NCBI GenBank assembly: GCA_026874595.1
Contig: CM049318.1
Coordinates: 53,671,250 to 53,735,249 of the forward strand
DNA from: Sipunculus nudus
Taxonomy: Eukaryota; Annelida; Sipuncula; Golfingiida; Sipunculidae
Direction of reading: 5' to 3'
DNA length: 64,000 nt
The notes below the pieces were generated by a model. That model saw only the letters and a list, made by a program, of their open reading frames with translations, made no database searches and was not told the origin of the DNA. Positions 42,581 to 53,880 of this stretch are shown here, piece by piece (within the stretch, counting starts at the first letter, position 1; every line of letters starts with the position of its first letter). The translations under genes and the position numbers were made by a program.

Positions 42581-43027
42581 GTTCACGACGCTCCGCTCAA
42601 TTTGTCTTTAAGGAAATTTTCATGAGCTTTAATATACAAAATGTGGATCCAATGACGTGACTTTGACCAATGACCATGTGACCAAAAGATCTGAGAACTT
42701 ACTATCCTTGAACTAGAAGCATTTAGATTATCGTATAACAATCTTCTAAAAAAAAGTGGGTCCAGTGACCTTGACCTCAGACCAGGTAACCTCAAAATCT
42801 ACAGGATTCTTCCACTTTGGGCAGGTAAGTCATGAGTGAAAGATTGAAAGTTTGGGATGAAAAGTTGGATTTACAGTGCATCCATTGTGGCTCCTGTGAC
42901 CTTCACCTTTGACCTCAGGACCCTGAAAATCAAAAGGTTTCTTACTTTAGTGATGGGTCATACATAAATCAAGTTTGAAGCCAATCTGTTCGACCAAACT
43001 GGAGTTATCATCTGGAAACTAATTTGT
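42580..43027. repeat. F4 dispersed repeat (TTTGACCTCA-rich)
   Basis: Contains TGACCTTGACCTCAG, CACCTTTGACCTCAGGACCC and GGAGTTATCATCTGGAAAC. The last block recurs at 44550-44570 beyond the F2 array with GACAGACAGATAGACG following, so the F2 array at 43028-44431 appears to sit within or between F4 copies (44432-44640 is the other part). Confidence 0.55.
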
Positions 43028-44431
43028 GGAAGGACGGGTGAAGTGAGGCATGGATTGAGTGGCAAGGGGATATAGAGTTACATGTGTTAAATATAAGAAT
43101 GGATCTCTGCCACATAAACATGATTGTAGATGGCACAACCTGTTATTTGAACGAGAAACTATCCAAGATATATACACATGTAAAATTTCATGGGGAACAG
43201 TCAAACCACTGCAGAGATACGAGTGATTTTATCCCAAAGCAGACAAACAGATGAATGCTGTGCAAAAATGGCTGCAGGTGGTGCCACCATTTTTGTTCAT
43301 GTTATAAAGCTATCCAAGGGCTACATTTGTGTAATTTTTTTTTCCTGATTGGTCAAATGGTTCCCGAGATATGGGCTTGGATGTCTGCAGCGTTAAGGTG
43401 AATGTAGGTGGCGCCACCTAGAATAAAATCAAGAAAGCTATCTAGGATGTATAAGCATGCTGAATATTAGGTGAATTAGTCAAACCACTGCAGAGATATG
43501 AGTGATTTTAACCCCAGGCAGATTAACAAATGGACACTGTGCAAACATGGTTGCAGGTGGCGCCACCATTTTTGTTGTGTATATTATAAAGCTATCCCAG
43601 GGCTACATTTGTGTAAAATTTTTTTCTGGATCGGTCAAACGGTTCCCAAGATATATGGGTTTATGTGTGGAGCGTTAAGGTGAATGAAGGTGGCGCCACC
43701 TAGAATAAAATCAAGAAAGCTATCTAGGATGTATATGCATGCCGATTTTTAGGTGAATTAGTCAAACCACTGCAGAGATATGAGTGATTTTAACCCCAGG
43801 CAGATGAACAAATGGACACTGTGCAAACATGGTTGCAGGTGGCGCCACCTTTTGTTGTGTACGTTATAAAGCTATCCCAGGGCTACATTTGTGTAAAAAA
43901 ATTTTCCGGATCGGTCAAACGGTTCCCAAGATATATGGGTTTATGTGTGGAGCGTTAACGTGAATGTAGGTGGCGCCACCTGTCATAAAACGAGAAAGCT
44001 ATCTAGGATGTATGTGCAAGCCGAATTTTAGGTGAATTAGTCAAACCACTGCAGAGATATGAGTGATTTTAACCCCAGGCAGATGAACAGATGGACACTG
44101 TGCAAACATGGTTGCAGGTGGCGCCACCTTTTGTTGTGTGTGTTATAAAGCTATCCCAGGGCTACATTTGTGTAATTTTTTTTTCCTGATCGGTCAAACG
44201 GTTCCCGAGATATATGGGTTTATGTGTGGAAACAGACGCACAAACGGACGCTGGGCAGAGACAAAAGGTCAGAGGTCAAGATCACTTGGTTAGGCACCAG
44301 TTCACCGATAATTTGTGTAAGTTTCGAAAAAATCTGTCAAGTAGTCTCAGAGGAGTTTTCCGGAAATGAACGCCACGGCGGCGGAACCCGGTCAAAAACA
44401 TAGTATCCGCAAAACTTCGTTTTGGCGGATA
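43028..44431 (+). repeat. F2 tandem array with dimeric units and 3' hairpin
   Basis: GGTGGCGCCACC-type palindromes lie near 43408, 43557, 43689, 43840, 43969 and 44118, alternating about 150 and 130 bp, so the true unit is a dimer of about 280 bp. Each dimer contains CAAACCACTGCAGAGATATG and GGTCAAACGGTTCCC. The right end is a hairpin: GTATCCGCAAAAC / GTTTTGGCGGATAC at about 44403-44431. Confidence 0.85.
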
Positions 44432-45247
44432 CAATAATTGGGTCTCATGACCTTGCCCTTTGACCTCATAACCCTAAAATCATAAGGATTCTAGGTTTAG
44501 CGATTGGCCATACGTAAGTCAAACCATGTATGTCAATCGAACCTGGAGTTATCATCTGGAAACGAATTTGTGTGGATGGACAGACAGATAGACGAACAGA
44601 TGGACGAATGGGGTGATGACTATATGGCATCAACTTACGAAGCTTACCAGTTTTCGGGACACTAGATGAATCCACAGCTGAGAAACTGACATGACTGTTG
44701 TCATTTTACAGAAAAAAAGAAAAATATTCATAAAAAAGAAAATATATAGGTGGCGTCACCATTTTTCGGGAACTGACGAAACTACTCTTGGTCAATATTC
44801 ATGGCAAGATTCATGACAATCCATGCATTAATTATCAAGATACTAGAAGTTTTGTATCAAATAACAAGCGCCAAAGCTCGAAGGATATAAGGTCGCTGTG
44901 ACCTATAATTTTAGGTTACCAAGGAGATTTTCCATTGACCTCCCTGGATATTTAGTTTCTAGGGTCAGCAAATACAATTTAAGCCCTGCTAACAGACGGA
45001 CGACGGACAAAGTGCCATACCTATACCTCCGTTGACTTTCAGTCAGCCGAGCTAAAAATCTGTGACGTACAAGGGAGCAACTCCCGAACACTGTAACGGC
45101 TCAGCTTTTATAACTTTAATTATAAAACGAATTAATGACGCAATATCCAGTAAAAATAATATTGAGCTATGTATACTATCAGTCCAACCAAGGTATTTAC
45201 ATGATTATCTACATTTAATTATCAATAAAACAAATCTTACTTGATAA

Positions 45248-47130
45248 ACAAGGCCTACAGGCCTAATGCGAACCTATGCAATGAGATTACACCAGGTATG
45301 ATGCTTCAATGCTGGACCATTACTTTTCAAGAACATGTGTAACATGTATATGAACAATGCAAGCACTAAACACTTAGAACAAGAAACAATTAAACAAACA
45401 TCACCGCTGCAATTCTGGCATTGGTGCACACAACACAAAAACTAGAATATGGGTAGTCAACAAGCGACTACGTGTATCCGCCAAAATCAGAGTAGGAAAG
45501 GTGAAGTGAGGCATGGATTGAGTGGCAAGGGGAAATAGAGTAAGGTGTGTTGTATATTAGCATGGATGTCTGCAGCCGAAATGTGTATGTAGGTTGCGCC
45601 ACCTACCACAAAATCCATGAAAGCTGTCCAAGATGTATAAGTCAGACCAGATAAGTCAAACCACTACTGAGGTATGAGTGATTTTAGCCCACGGCAGAAA
45701 AACAGACGGATGCTGTGCAAAAATGGTGGCAGGTTGTGCCACCAATTTTGTGTATGATTTAGAGCTATGTGAGATCTATACAAATGCAAAATTTCAGGGT
45801 ATATGTCAAACCAGTCGTGAGATATAAGCCTGAATGTCTGCGGCGTATACATAAATGTAGGTGGCACCACCTGCCACAAAATCCAGAAAGCTATCCAAGA
45901 TGTATAAAAATGCAAAATTTAGGCAGATATGTCAAACCACTGCCGAGATATGAGTGATTTTATACGACGGCAAACAAAAAGACGGATGCTGTGATAAAAA
46001 TGATTGCAGGTGGCACCACCAGTTTTGCGTATGATAAAGAGCTATGTGAGATCTATAAACATGCAAAATTTTGGACAAATCGGTCAAACAGTTCCTGGGA
46101 TATGAGCTTGGATGTCTGCAGCGTAAATTTGAATGAAGGTGGCGCCACCCGTCATAAAACAAGAAAGCTGTCAAGGATGTATAAACCTGCAAAATTTCAG
46201 GTGGATAAGTCAAACCACTGCCGAGATATGAGTGATTTTATCACAAGGCAGATGAACAGACAGACGCTGTGCAGAAATAGTGGCAGGTGGCGCCACCAAT
46301 TTTGTGTATAATTAAGAAATATGTGAGATCTATACACATGCAAAATTTCAGGGGGATATGTCAAACCAGTCCTGAGATAAAAGCCTGAATGTCTGCAGCG
46401 CATACATAAATGTAGGTGGCGCCACCTGCCATAAAATCAAGAAAATTGTCAATGATGTATAAACCTGCAAAATATCAGGTGGATAAGTCAAACCACTGCC
46501 GAGATATGAGTGATTTTATCCCAAGGCAGATGAACAGAATGACGCTGTGCAAAAATGGTTGCAGGTGGCGCCACCAGTTTTGGGTATGATAAAGAGCTAT
46601 GGGAGATCTATACACATGCAGAATTTTGGCCCAATTGGTCAAACGGTTCCCGAAATATGAGCTTAGATGTTTGCAGCTTAAACGTGAATGTAGGTGGCGC
46701 CACCTGTCATAAAATCAAGAAAGCTGTCCAGGATGTAAACCACTGCCGAGATATGAGTGATTTTATCCCAAGGCAGATGAACAGATGGACGCTGTGCAAA
46801 ATGGTTGCAGGTGGCGCCACCAATTTTTTTGTGTATGTTATAAAGCTATCCAAGGGCTACATTTGTACAAAAAATTTTTCCTGATCAGTCAAACGGTTCC
46901 CGAGATATGTGGGTTTATGTGTGAAAACAGACGCACAAATGGACGCTGGACAGAGAGGAAAGGTAAGAGGTCAACGCCAATTGTTATTGCACTAGTTGTG
47001 ACCCGATAATTGGTGTAAGTTTCGGAAAAACCAGTCCAGTAGTCTCAGAGGAGTTCTCCGGAAACGAATACGGCGGCGGCGGAACCCGGTCAAAAACATA
47101 GTATCCGCAAAACTTCGTTTTGGCGGATAC
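45248..47130 (+). repeat. F2 element with intact ends
   Basis: It starts at AAGGCCTACAGGCCTAATG. GTATCCGCCAAAA at 45474-45486 is the exact inverse of TTTTGGCGGATAC at 47118-47130. The stem GTAGTC / GACTAC lies just left of the inner terminal repeat. The core palindromes are near 46139, 46287, 46420, 46566, 46695 and 46811. Of all copies in the window, this one has both ends preserved. No open frame of meaning. Confidence 0.82.
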
Positions 47131-48229
47131 AAAAATTAACAAGGGAATTACTGCCAAAGCTAATTATGAAATGATCTTGCTTTCATAACTGTAGCCGTAT
47201 AAGAAAATAACGAGACAACAACCTCCTAATGACAAAAATATTATGAACGGACAAAGTTTTGGTTTCTTATGTGATCCTGCATGGGGGAAAATCTATTACA
47301 ACTTTCTCCGTTAGTATACAATTGGTTGATATCCTGATACGGAATATATAAAATAATAAAATATATCTGGAACGTCTTTATTTCTGCAACAGCAAAAACA
47401 GATGTGTGCCAAATATATGAGGGATATTTTGCATCATCTCATTAGTTATGGCGTTAACAGAATATATATATATATATATAAATACGTAGATTTGACTTGA
47501 ATATTATGCAGTATTCCAGTCAAAAGTAAAATGGAGTAAACCTTTTACAATAACATATCTAACGCTATTGGTTCTTTTGGCTCATTACGAAAGTTAACCT
47601 GTAAAATATTCCGGTTGTCAAATTTGAGGACAAAATATACGTCAATCACTCAGAGGTCTTTCACCGTATACATAATCAAAAAGGTGTTTTCGCTGCATAA
47701 CTTGCAAAATATATAAGCCACTGTGACTTTAGTTGGGGTTGAGATTTTACAGGAAATGTCAGGATGTTACGCAGGAACTTTCTAAGTCATATAGTTAAAA
47801 TGTGTGCCATGTTAACGGACAGCCGGACGGAATGAGGATGGACAAGACCTATCGCTATAGTTATGGGGTTCACAAATTAATTACATTTCTGCAGATTTAA
47901 CCTTAAAGATCAAGGTCAATTTCAGTAGTTTTCGAACTCTTCAATGAAAATGCCCGAAAAAAATTTGTGTGTCAAATCTGAGGACAAATCATGCAATACA
48001 TTTAAATTTGTGGGGTTAAAACAAAAATTAACCATAAATGTCCTGGGCATGGTCACCATTTTTTCGATTTTGTAGAAACAATATATATTTTGTTTTAAAA
48101 TTTCAGTAAAACTCATGCAGCGCTTCAAAAGTTATCATGTTCACTACAGACGAAAGACGACTGGCGAGGGCAGAGGACAACGACGATAGTAGATGGCACC
48201 GAAAACAACAGGTCTTTCCAAATTTTTTT
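47131..48229. other. Intergenic stretch with repeat remnants
   Basis: Contains a TA run near 47465 and fragments of dispersed repeats with GACAGCCGGACGGAATGAGG-like ends near 47818. No gene supported. Confidence 0.4.
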
Positions 48230-48630
48230 AATATCTCGGATATTGTAATTTTAGTAATCTTTATCCCAAATGACTAAGTTCAGCTTCCTGTAACTCGACT
48301 AAAATTCACTGAACTGGAACCATTCGAACAAAACTGAGAAACATTATTTCAGGGATTATTTCTGTGTAATATTGAATAATCTGGCTTGACAGTTTCGGAG
48401 AAGAAGACTTTTAAAGCTTTTATTTGCCTTTTCCCTATAAAATCTAAGTAAATACAATTAGCCAAAAAAAAAGAAGGCAAAATCCGATAGAGTTTTTTAG
48501 ATCACTATTTTTTTGCATTATGTTTGGAGATGCTAGCTCCTGCCGTTTTCGAGATAGTATTGGTTAACATACAGACAACGCACGACGGACGACGCCGCAC
48601 CAACGAATAAGCTCACAGGTTCGCTAAATA
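48230..48630 (+). repeat. 3' part of the composite element, third copy
   Basis: It matches the 3' parts at 19300-19655 and 60150-60525 in block order: CTGTAACTCG, GGAACCATTCG, TTTCTGTGTAATATTG, GACAGTTTCGGAGAAGAAGA, CCTATAAAATCTAAG, ending AAGCTCACAGGTTCGCTAAA. The 5' part and core are missing. Confidence 0.7.
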
Positions 48631-48959
48631 TAGAGGAAAAAGTGTAAAAATTCGAAAAAATAACGTAGCGCCACCAATCTGCACGAACTCATGAAACATT
48701 CCATTGTCAATATGCATGCCTTGAATAATGGCGATCAATGCACAAGTTATTCAGATACTGGAGCGTTTGTACGAATTTTCATTATTCTGGGGGCTACTTA
48801 CGAGCTCCATATAAGCTTGGAGGATACAGAGTAAGACGTTTCTAGGTCAAACGATTACGATTTGTGCCGTTAACGGCCGGACAACCGAACGGCCGACGGA
48901 CAAAGGGATAATCGCTATAAATCTCAGATGACCTAGTCAGCTGAGATACCAAGAGCACC

Positions 48960-49680
48960 GAAAATGGTGCATAATACGCTCATTGCATATTTTGTGACCT
49001 CTGACCTCATTAAATATGCGTGAATTAGCTGAGAATGTTATTCAGGTGAGAAACTGTATTGGTTAATACTCATCATGAGCTATATGAGAATTCATCTGAA
49101 TTTTAGTAAGTCAGGGTGGTGCAACCAAAGTGTAGTGACCTCTGACCTCATTAAATATGCAAAGATTTTGCTGGAAATAGAACCTGTACGTTATCGCGGG
49201 TAAACCACGAATTGCCCTGTACATAGCAGCCTGGTGACCTCTGACCTCATTAAATATGCGAGAATTTTGCCGAGATTTAATCGAGGTGAGAATAAACTCT
49301 ATTTGGTAAATATGTATAATGAGTTTCATGAAAATCCAAGAATTTTTGGCAAGTCACCACGGTGCTTCTGAAGTGCGGTGAACTCTGACCTCATTAAATA
49401 TGCGTGGATTTTGTGCATGGAAATCGAACTTCGGCGAGATGTTTTATTGATTAACATTTCTGTTGCGTTTTATTAAAACCCATCATATTCCTCGCAATTT
49501 ATCGCGGCGAAACCACAAGGCAGCCTAGTGACCTCTGACATTAAATATGCGTGGACATTACCCGTAATCGAACTCGGGCGAGATAATCAATTGGTCAGTA
49601 GTTTTGGCAAGTTTCGTGAAATAAAACATCAAAGCCCCGCCAAGTTATCGCAGCGACAATAAAGTTAACGGATGGACGGC
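48960..49680 (+). repeat. Tandem-like repeat with TGACCTCTGACCT (DR1) motifs
   Basis: The block GTGACCTCTGACCTCATTAA followed by ATATGCG occurs perfectly at about 48995, 49136 and 49235, and with changes at about 49379 and 49529. Spacing varies between 99 and 150 bp. The intervening sequence shares CGAGATTTAATCGAGGTGAG-like and AGTTATCGC words. Confidence 0.75.
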
Positions 49681-50259
49681 GGGAACACCATAATACGTCC
49701 CGTCATAGACGGGCGCATAAAATATCGCTCAATCGTTCTGATATTTTTAAAAGTCCCTGAGAATTTCACTTTTTGGGCCCTAATATACGATCCTATGGAC
49801 TGCAACAAGTTTAATTGTGTATATAGAATATGTGGAAGGCACCAATTCTTTCAAACAATTTGAGGCCAGCCGTCTTTTGCAAAAAAAAAAAAAAAAAGCC
49901 ATGAAAGAGTCGTCAGTCAAGAGGGTAAAAGGATCTCGGGCTCCAGGACTTGGGATTACGAAGTTAAACGAAGGGAGTTCTAGTAAACTGTTGATCACTG
50001 TCCATTAATAATTTAAAATTCTAATAACCGTTACCGGACATGGTTTTTCTCACTGCAGAGAGTACATATATGGACCCTAGCAAGGCGGATGCGTCAATGA
50101 ATCCAGGATCCCAACATTTGTTATTTCAGTCCTGAATAACCAACAAAGCGAGTCGCTATTATAGAGACAAAGCTATGACGGACGGTGGGCCAGGAAGTCC
50201 AGAAGATACTGAGAACAGCTTTGTTGAAAGGTTTATATCATAAAAAAATAAAGGCCTCT

Positions 50260-50464
50260 CAGAAGTGGATCCAGGGGGGGGGGACCAGGGGGTCCGGACC
50301 CCCCCTTTTTCACCCGAAACAACCTTTTTGAAGGGGTTTTAGACGTAATTTTGCGGCCTGGACCCCCCCTTTTCCAGACGTGATGACCTTTTTTTTTAGG
50401 ATTTTCATAAGTCCTCCTGGGTTGGACCCCCCCCTCCTTTTCCTAAATCCTGGATCCGCCCCTG
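50260..50464. mobile_element. Short MITE with 5-bp target duplication
   Basis: 205 bp. The ends carry CAG...GGATCCAGG and CCTGGATCC...CTG in inverted orientation. It is flanked by exact CCTCT direct repeats at 50255-50259 and 50465-50469. The interior is rich in G/C runs and CCCCCCCTTTT blocks. The superfamily is not clear. Confidence 0.65.
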
Positions 50465-51524
50465 CCTCTGGATGCTTTATAAAGATCGGTAATATTCTTT
50501 ATCCACTGAAATTTGTGTCCTTCTAAAAATGAAAAGTCTACCCCAGGGAGGGTACAAACATTAGCCATAATATGGTTTCAAATCATGAACTTACCACGCT
50601 CAGTTTGACACCACATCATTAGTTTCATCATTGACTTTATCTTCAGCGGGACACCGCTCTACCGCGATTCACTATTTATATTGTACAAACCTTTTAATTC
50701 CTATATGATATATATTTCTGGAAGTTCTTCCTTTTCCATCCATTCCGTATCTTCCTAGGTCAGTCCAGGTGCTTTGCAAGTAGTATTTGTTTCATTGCTC
50801 AAACCAACTTACCTGGTGATCAAACAGATATAACCGAGATCTAACGAAGGGAAAATCTGGGGCTCGCGCTCTTTTGCTGACTTGAGGTTTCTGAAACCCC
50901 ACCCCTTGGCGTTCCTTCAGCAATGAAAAAGGTGATAGCTCAAGAGAGTGTTTAACATTTAGGCCTAAACACACAAGTGGACTTTCAGAGAATGAGGGAC
51001 AAATAGATGAAGAGTTAATGATTTTTTACAAACACCATTGAAAGTCCATTGCATTTGTTTATATGAAAAGTTTATCTAATATACATTCTGCCATTTCCTG
51101 GATCACTGGGAAATTGGAATGGAAAGTAATAATTAATAATCGTGAAAGATCATGTTGCATCCCCTCCCTAACACGCGCACCAGCAGTATATGATGCAAAG
51201 TATAATAGTGTGGTTAGTTAAGGATGCACTTTCTCATGGTAACTTAATTTTATTTAATAATGATAAGCCTGTGATCTGAAATGCGACTCCGGAAGCTTGG
51301 GACATTTTAGACCATATGCTGGCCATTCAATACAGTTTTCTTTTTATTTATGTTCAGTATATTGCATTGGGTCATTTCCCGATTCCTTAAGACATTAAAT
51401 CCTGATTGTAATATGATGCATCCTTTCTAACTAAATAGTTACATTTTGCAATAAAAGACATTAAACCAATCAAATGTAGTTAACATCACGACTGGTATAC
51501 ACGTATAAATAAAAATCTGCACAA

Positions 51525-51891
51525 TCACAGGCCATCAAAATATTGCACATATAAGTATGTCTTGAGCAATTTTTTTTTAACGTGGCTAGGTACTCAGCTT
51601 GTCTTAATTCTAAAGGTAATGAATTCCAAAAAGTGGGACCTGCCACTCAATATGCTCTTTGAGCAACCATGGAAGACTTTGTAGGTGGTACAAGAAAGGA
51701 AGTCCTGATCGGCTAATCTGAGGCATCTTCCTGGCGTGTACGAATGAATTAGATCTTGTAAGTAGACAGGAGCTGTGCGATGTTTGGTCTTGAAAAGTAG
51801 TATGGCCATCTTAAATTTAATGCGCTGACACACAGGGAGCCTGTGTAGCTCACGAAATACAGGTGTAATGTGAACATACTTGTCACATCCA
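51525..51891 (-). pseudogene. Decayed 3' end of a non-LTR retrotransposon (reverse transcriptase C-terminus)
   Basis: Minus-strand translation reads HITPVFRELHRLPVCQRIKF, a typical C-terminal thumb-region signature (HxxLPVxxRIxFK) of CR1/L2/Crack-type LINEs, then LLFKTKHRTAPVYLQDLI and YTPGRCLR. A frameshift follows near DFLS and an in-frame stop near QRAY*VAGP; the other frame then resumes with GPTFWNSLPLEL and a lysine-rich end. The element is broken and non-functional; only this end is present. Confidence 0.85.
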
Positions 51892-52006
51892 CTTAGTATA
51901 TTATCTCTATATCAGAAAGGTACAATGGACGACTTGGTTGATGTACCTGTAATATCATCACCTTAGACATGTATATAACGGGTATATTGAAACACGTTAT
52001 GATTTA

Positions 52007-52335
52007 GGCCAAAAAAAATTAAAGGTATGGTTCTCAGGCACCGCCCGCGTCAATTTTAAACCCCCGCATCAAAAATTTTTATTTTGATTTTCAATAAAAA
52101 CTTTCCAATTTTGAGCTGCTACCGCTCCGACATTTCTTTCAAGAAGATAAAACCATACAATTTCCTTTGTTTTGTAGTGCTTATTTAACAAAAAAAACTG
52201 TTATTTTCATGCTTTTCCTTTATCATTTGACATTTCTATCGAAACATACAAAAAAATTTAAAATAAAAAAAGCGCCCGCCCGCATTGATTCCCGAAAAAA
52301 AGTGCCTGAGAACCATACCTTTTTTTATTTTGGCC
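52007..52335 (+). mobile_element. Harbinger-like MITE, copy 2 (intergenic)
   Basis: 329 bp flanked by perfect TTA duplications (52004-52006, 52336-52338). It is very close in sequence to the copy at 37571-37887. It has no coding capacity. Confidence 0.82.
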
Positions 52336-52367
52336 TTATACTATTATTTTTTCTCATTATTATTTAC

Positions 52368-53880
52368 TTTTGCTCACAAGCAGGGTTGACCCGGTTCCTA
52401 CTACAGTGCTGTATATACATTTATCAAGTCTGATGTCAACATTATGTGCCAGAGGCATTTCTGCATATATTGTATATGTGGAATATTAGAGTATGATAGG
52501 AGTTGCAATATATTTTCTCTTAACGTTTTTTTTTTCTAGGCTCACAAGCAGGGTTTCTGCACAGGGAGTTTGTGACACCCATGTATACACCTATGTCTGT
52601 CAGGCACGTATTATTACATCATTAACAATGTGATAATAATGTACCTGAGGCATTTTTCTACTATAATGTTATATGAAGAATATAACATGAAGAATGAAGA
52701 ATATCTTACCATAGTAAGGTTAATGATATTTTTTTGTTCTTGGCTCAACCCTGATTTCTATGAAATCGTTGTATGTTGCTTGCATTTACATGTACCACTT
52801 TGTCCGCCACACACATTTAATATGACATCATTTAAATTGTCATAAGAATGTGCCTGAGGCATTTCTGTATATCTTGTCATTAGATATATATAAAAAAAAA
52901 TCTTATGATTTTAAACACATATTTATTCTATGCTAAGAAACAGGGTTTCTACAGGGTAAAACCTATGACTTTCAGGTAAACTCAGTATGACATCATAACT
53001 ATGTCAACATAATGTGTCCAAGGCATTTCTGCATATAATGTCATGGGTGGAATTTTAAGAATATGATATAGGTTTAACCACACTTTCCCTGATTTTTCAA
53101 GGACTTTGTGATACCTACATACAAACCTATATCTGGACCCTTAATATGACATTTACAATGTCATATTAATGATCATGTCCTTGGCTCACATGCAGGCTTT
53201 CTACATGAGGACATTGTGTTAGTAATGTAAATCCCATGCCTATCAGGCACATTCAGTATGACATCAAGTCCGATGTCAATATACTGTGCCCAAGGCATTC
53301 CAGCATAAGTGGATTTATAGAATATGGTGAGAGTTATTACATTTCCCCCTAATTTTTTTTCCAGGCTTACAAGTAGGATATCTGAACAGGGACTTTAGGA
53401 TGGCTATGTATAAACCTATGTCTGTCAGGCACATGTATTATGACATCATTTACAGTGTGATAATAATGTGCCTGAGGCATTTCTATCATATAATGTCATA
53501 TTGGGCTGCGGACTATTATAACATAGTAAGATCTGAGACGCATTTTGCTTTGATGCTTGCTAATTGGCCAAAAGCTGGATTTCTACATAGTGGCTGCCTG
53601 GATGGAGAATACAGATACCATTCTATGTCTACCAGGAACATCTAATATGACATATTTTACAATGTCATAGTAATGGCCATGTTCTTGGCTCACAAACAAG
53701 GTTCCTGCACAGGGACTTTGTGATGGCTATGTATAAACCTATATCTGTCAGGCACATGTAAGATGACATCAAGTCTGATGTCAACATAATATGCCTGAGG
53801 CATCCCTTCATATAATGTCATATGTAATATGTCATATGACATAATGTCCCAGTAGTAACAAAACAGACATGACATCAGGA
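52368..53880 (+). repeat. Tandem array, about 170-200 bp units
   Basis: The marker GGCTCACAAGCAGGGTTTCT recurs in diverged form near 52371, 52540, 52931, 53178, 53363 and 53686, followed by CAGGGACTTTGTGA, CCTATGTCTGTCAGGCACAT, TATGACATCA and GTGCCTGAGGCATTTCTGCA. Units are quite diverged and some are partial. Confidence 0.7.

Noticed and set aside
48230-48630. Helitron 3' end (CTRR after hairpin) for the composite element
   Set aside because: The end GCTAAA has CTAA, but no 16-20 bp hairpin sits just before it and the next base is not a consistent T in the three copies.
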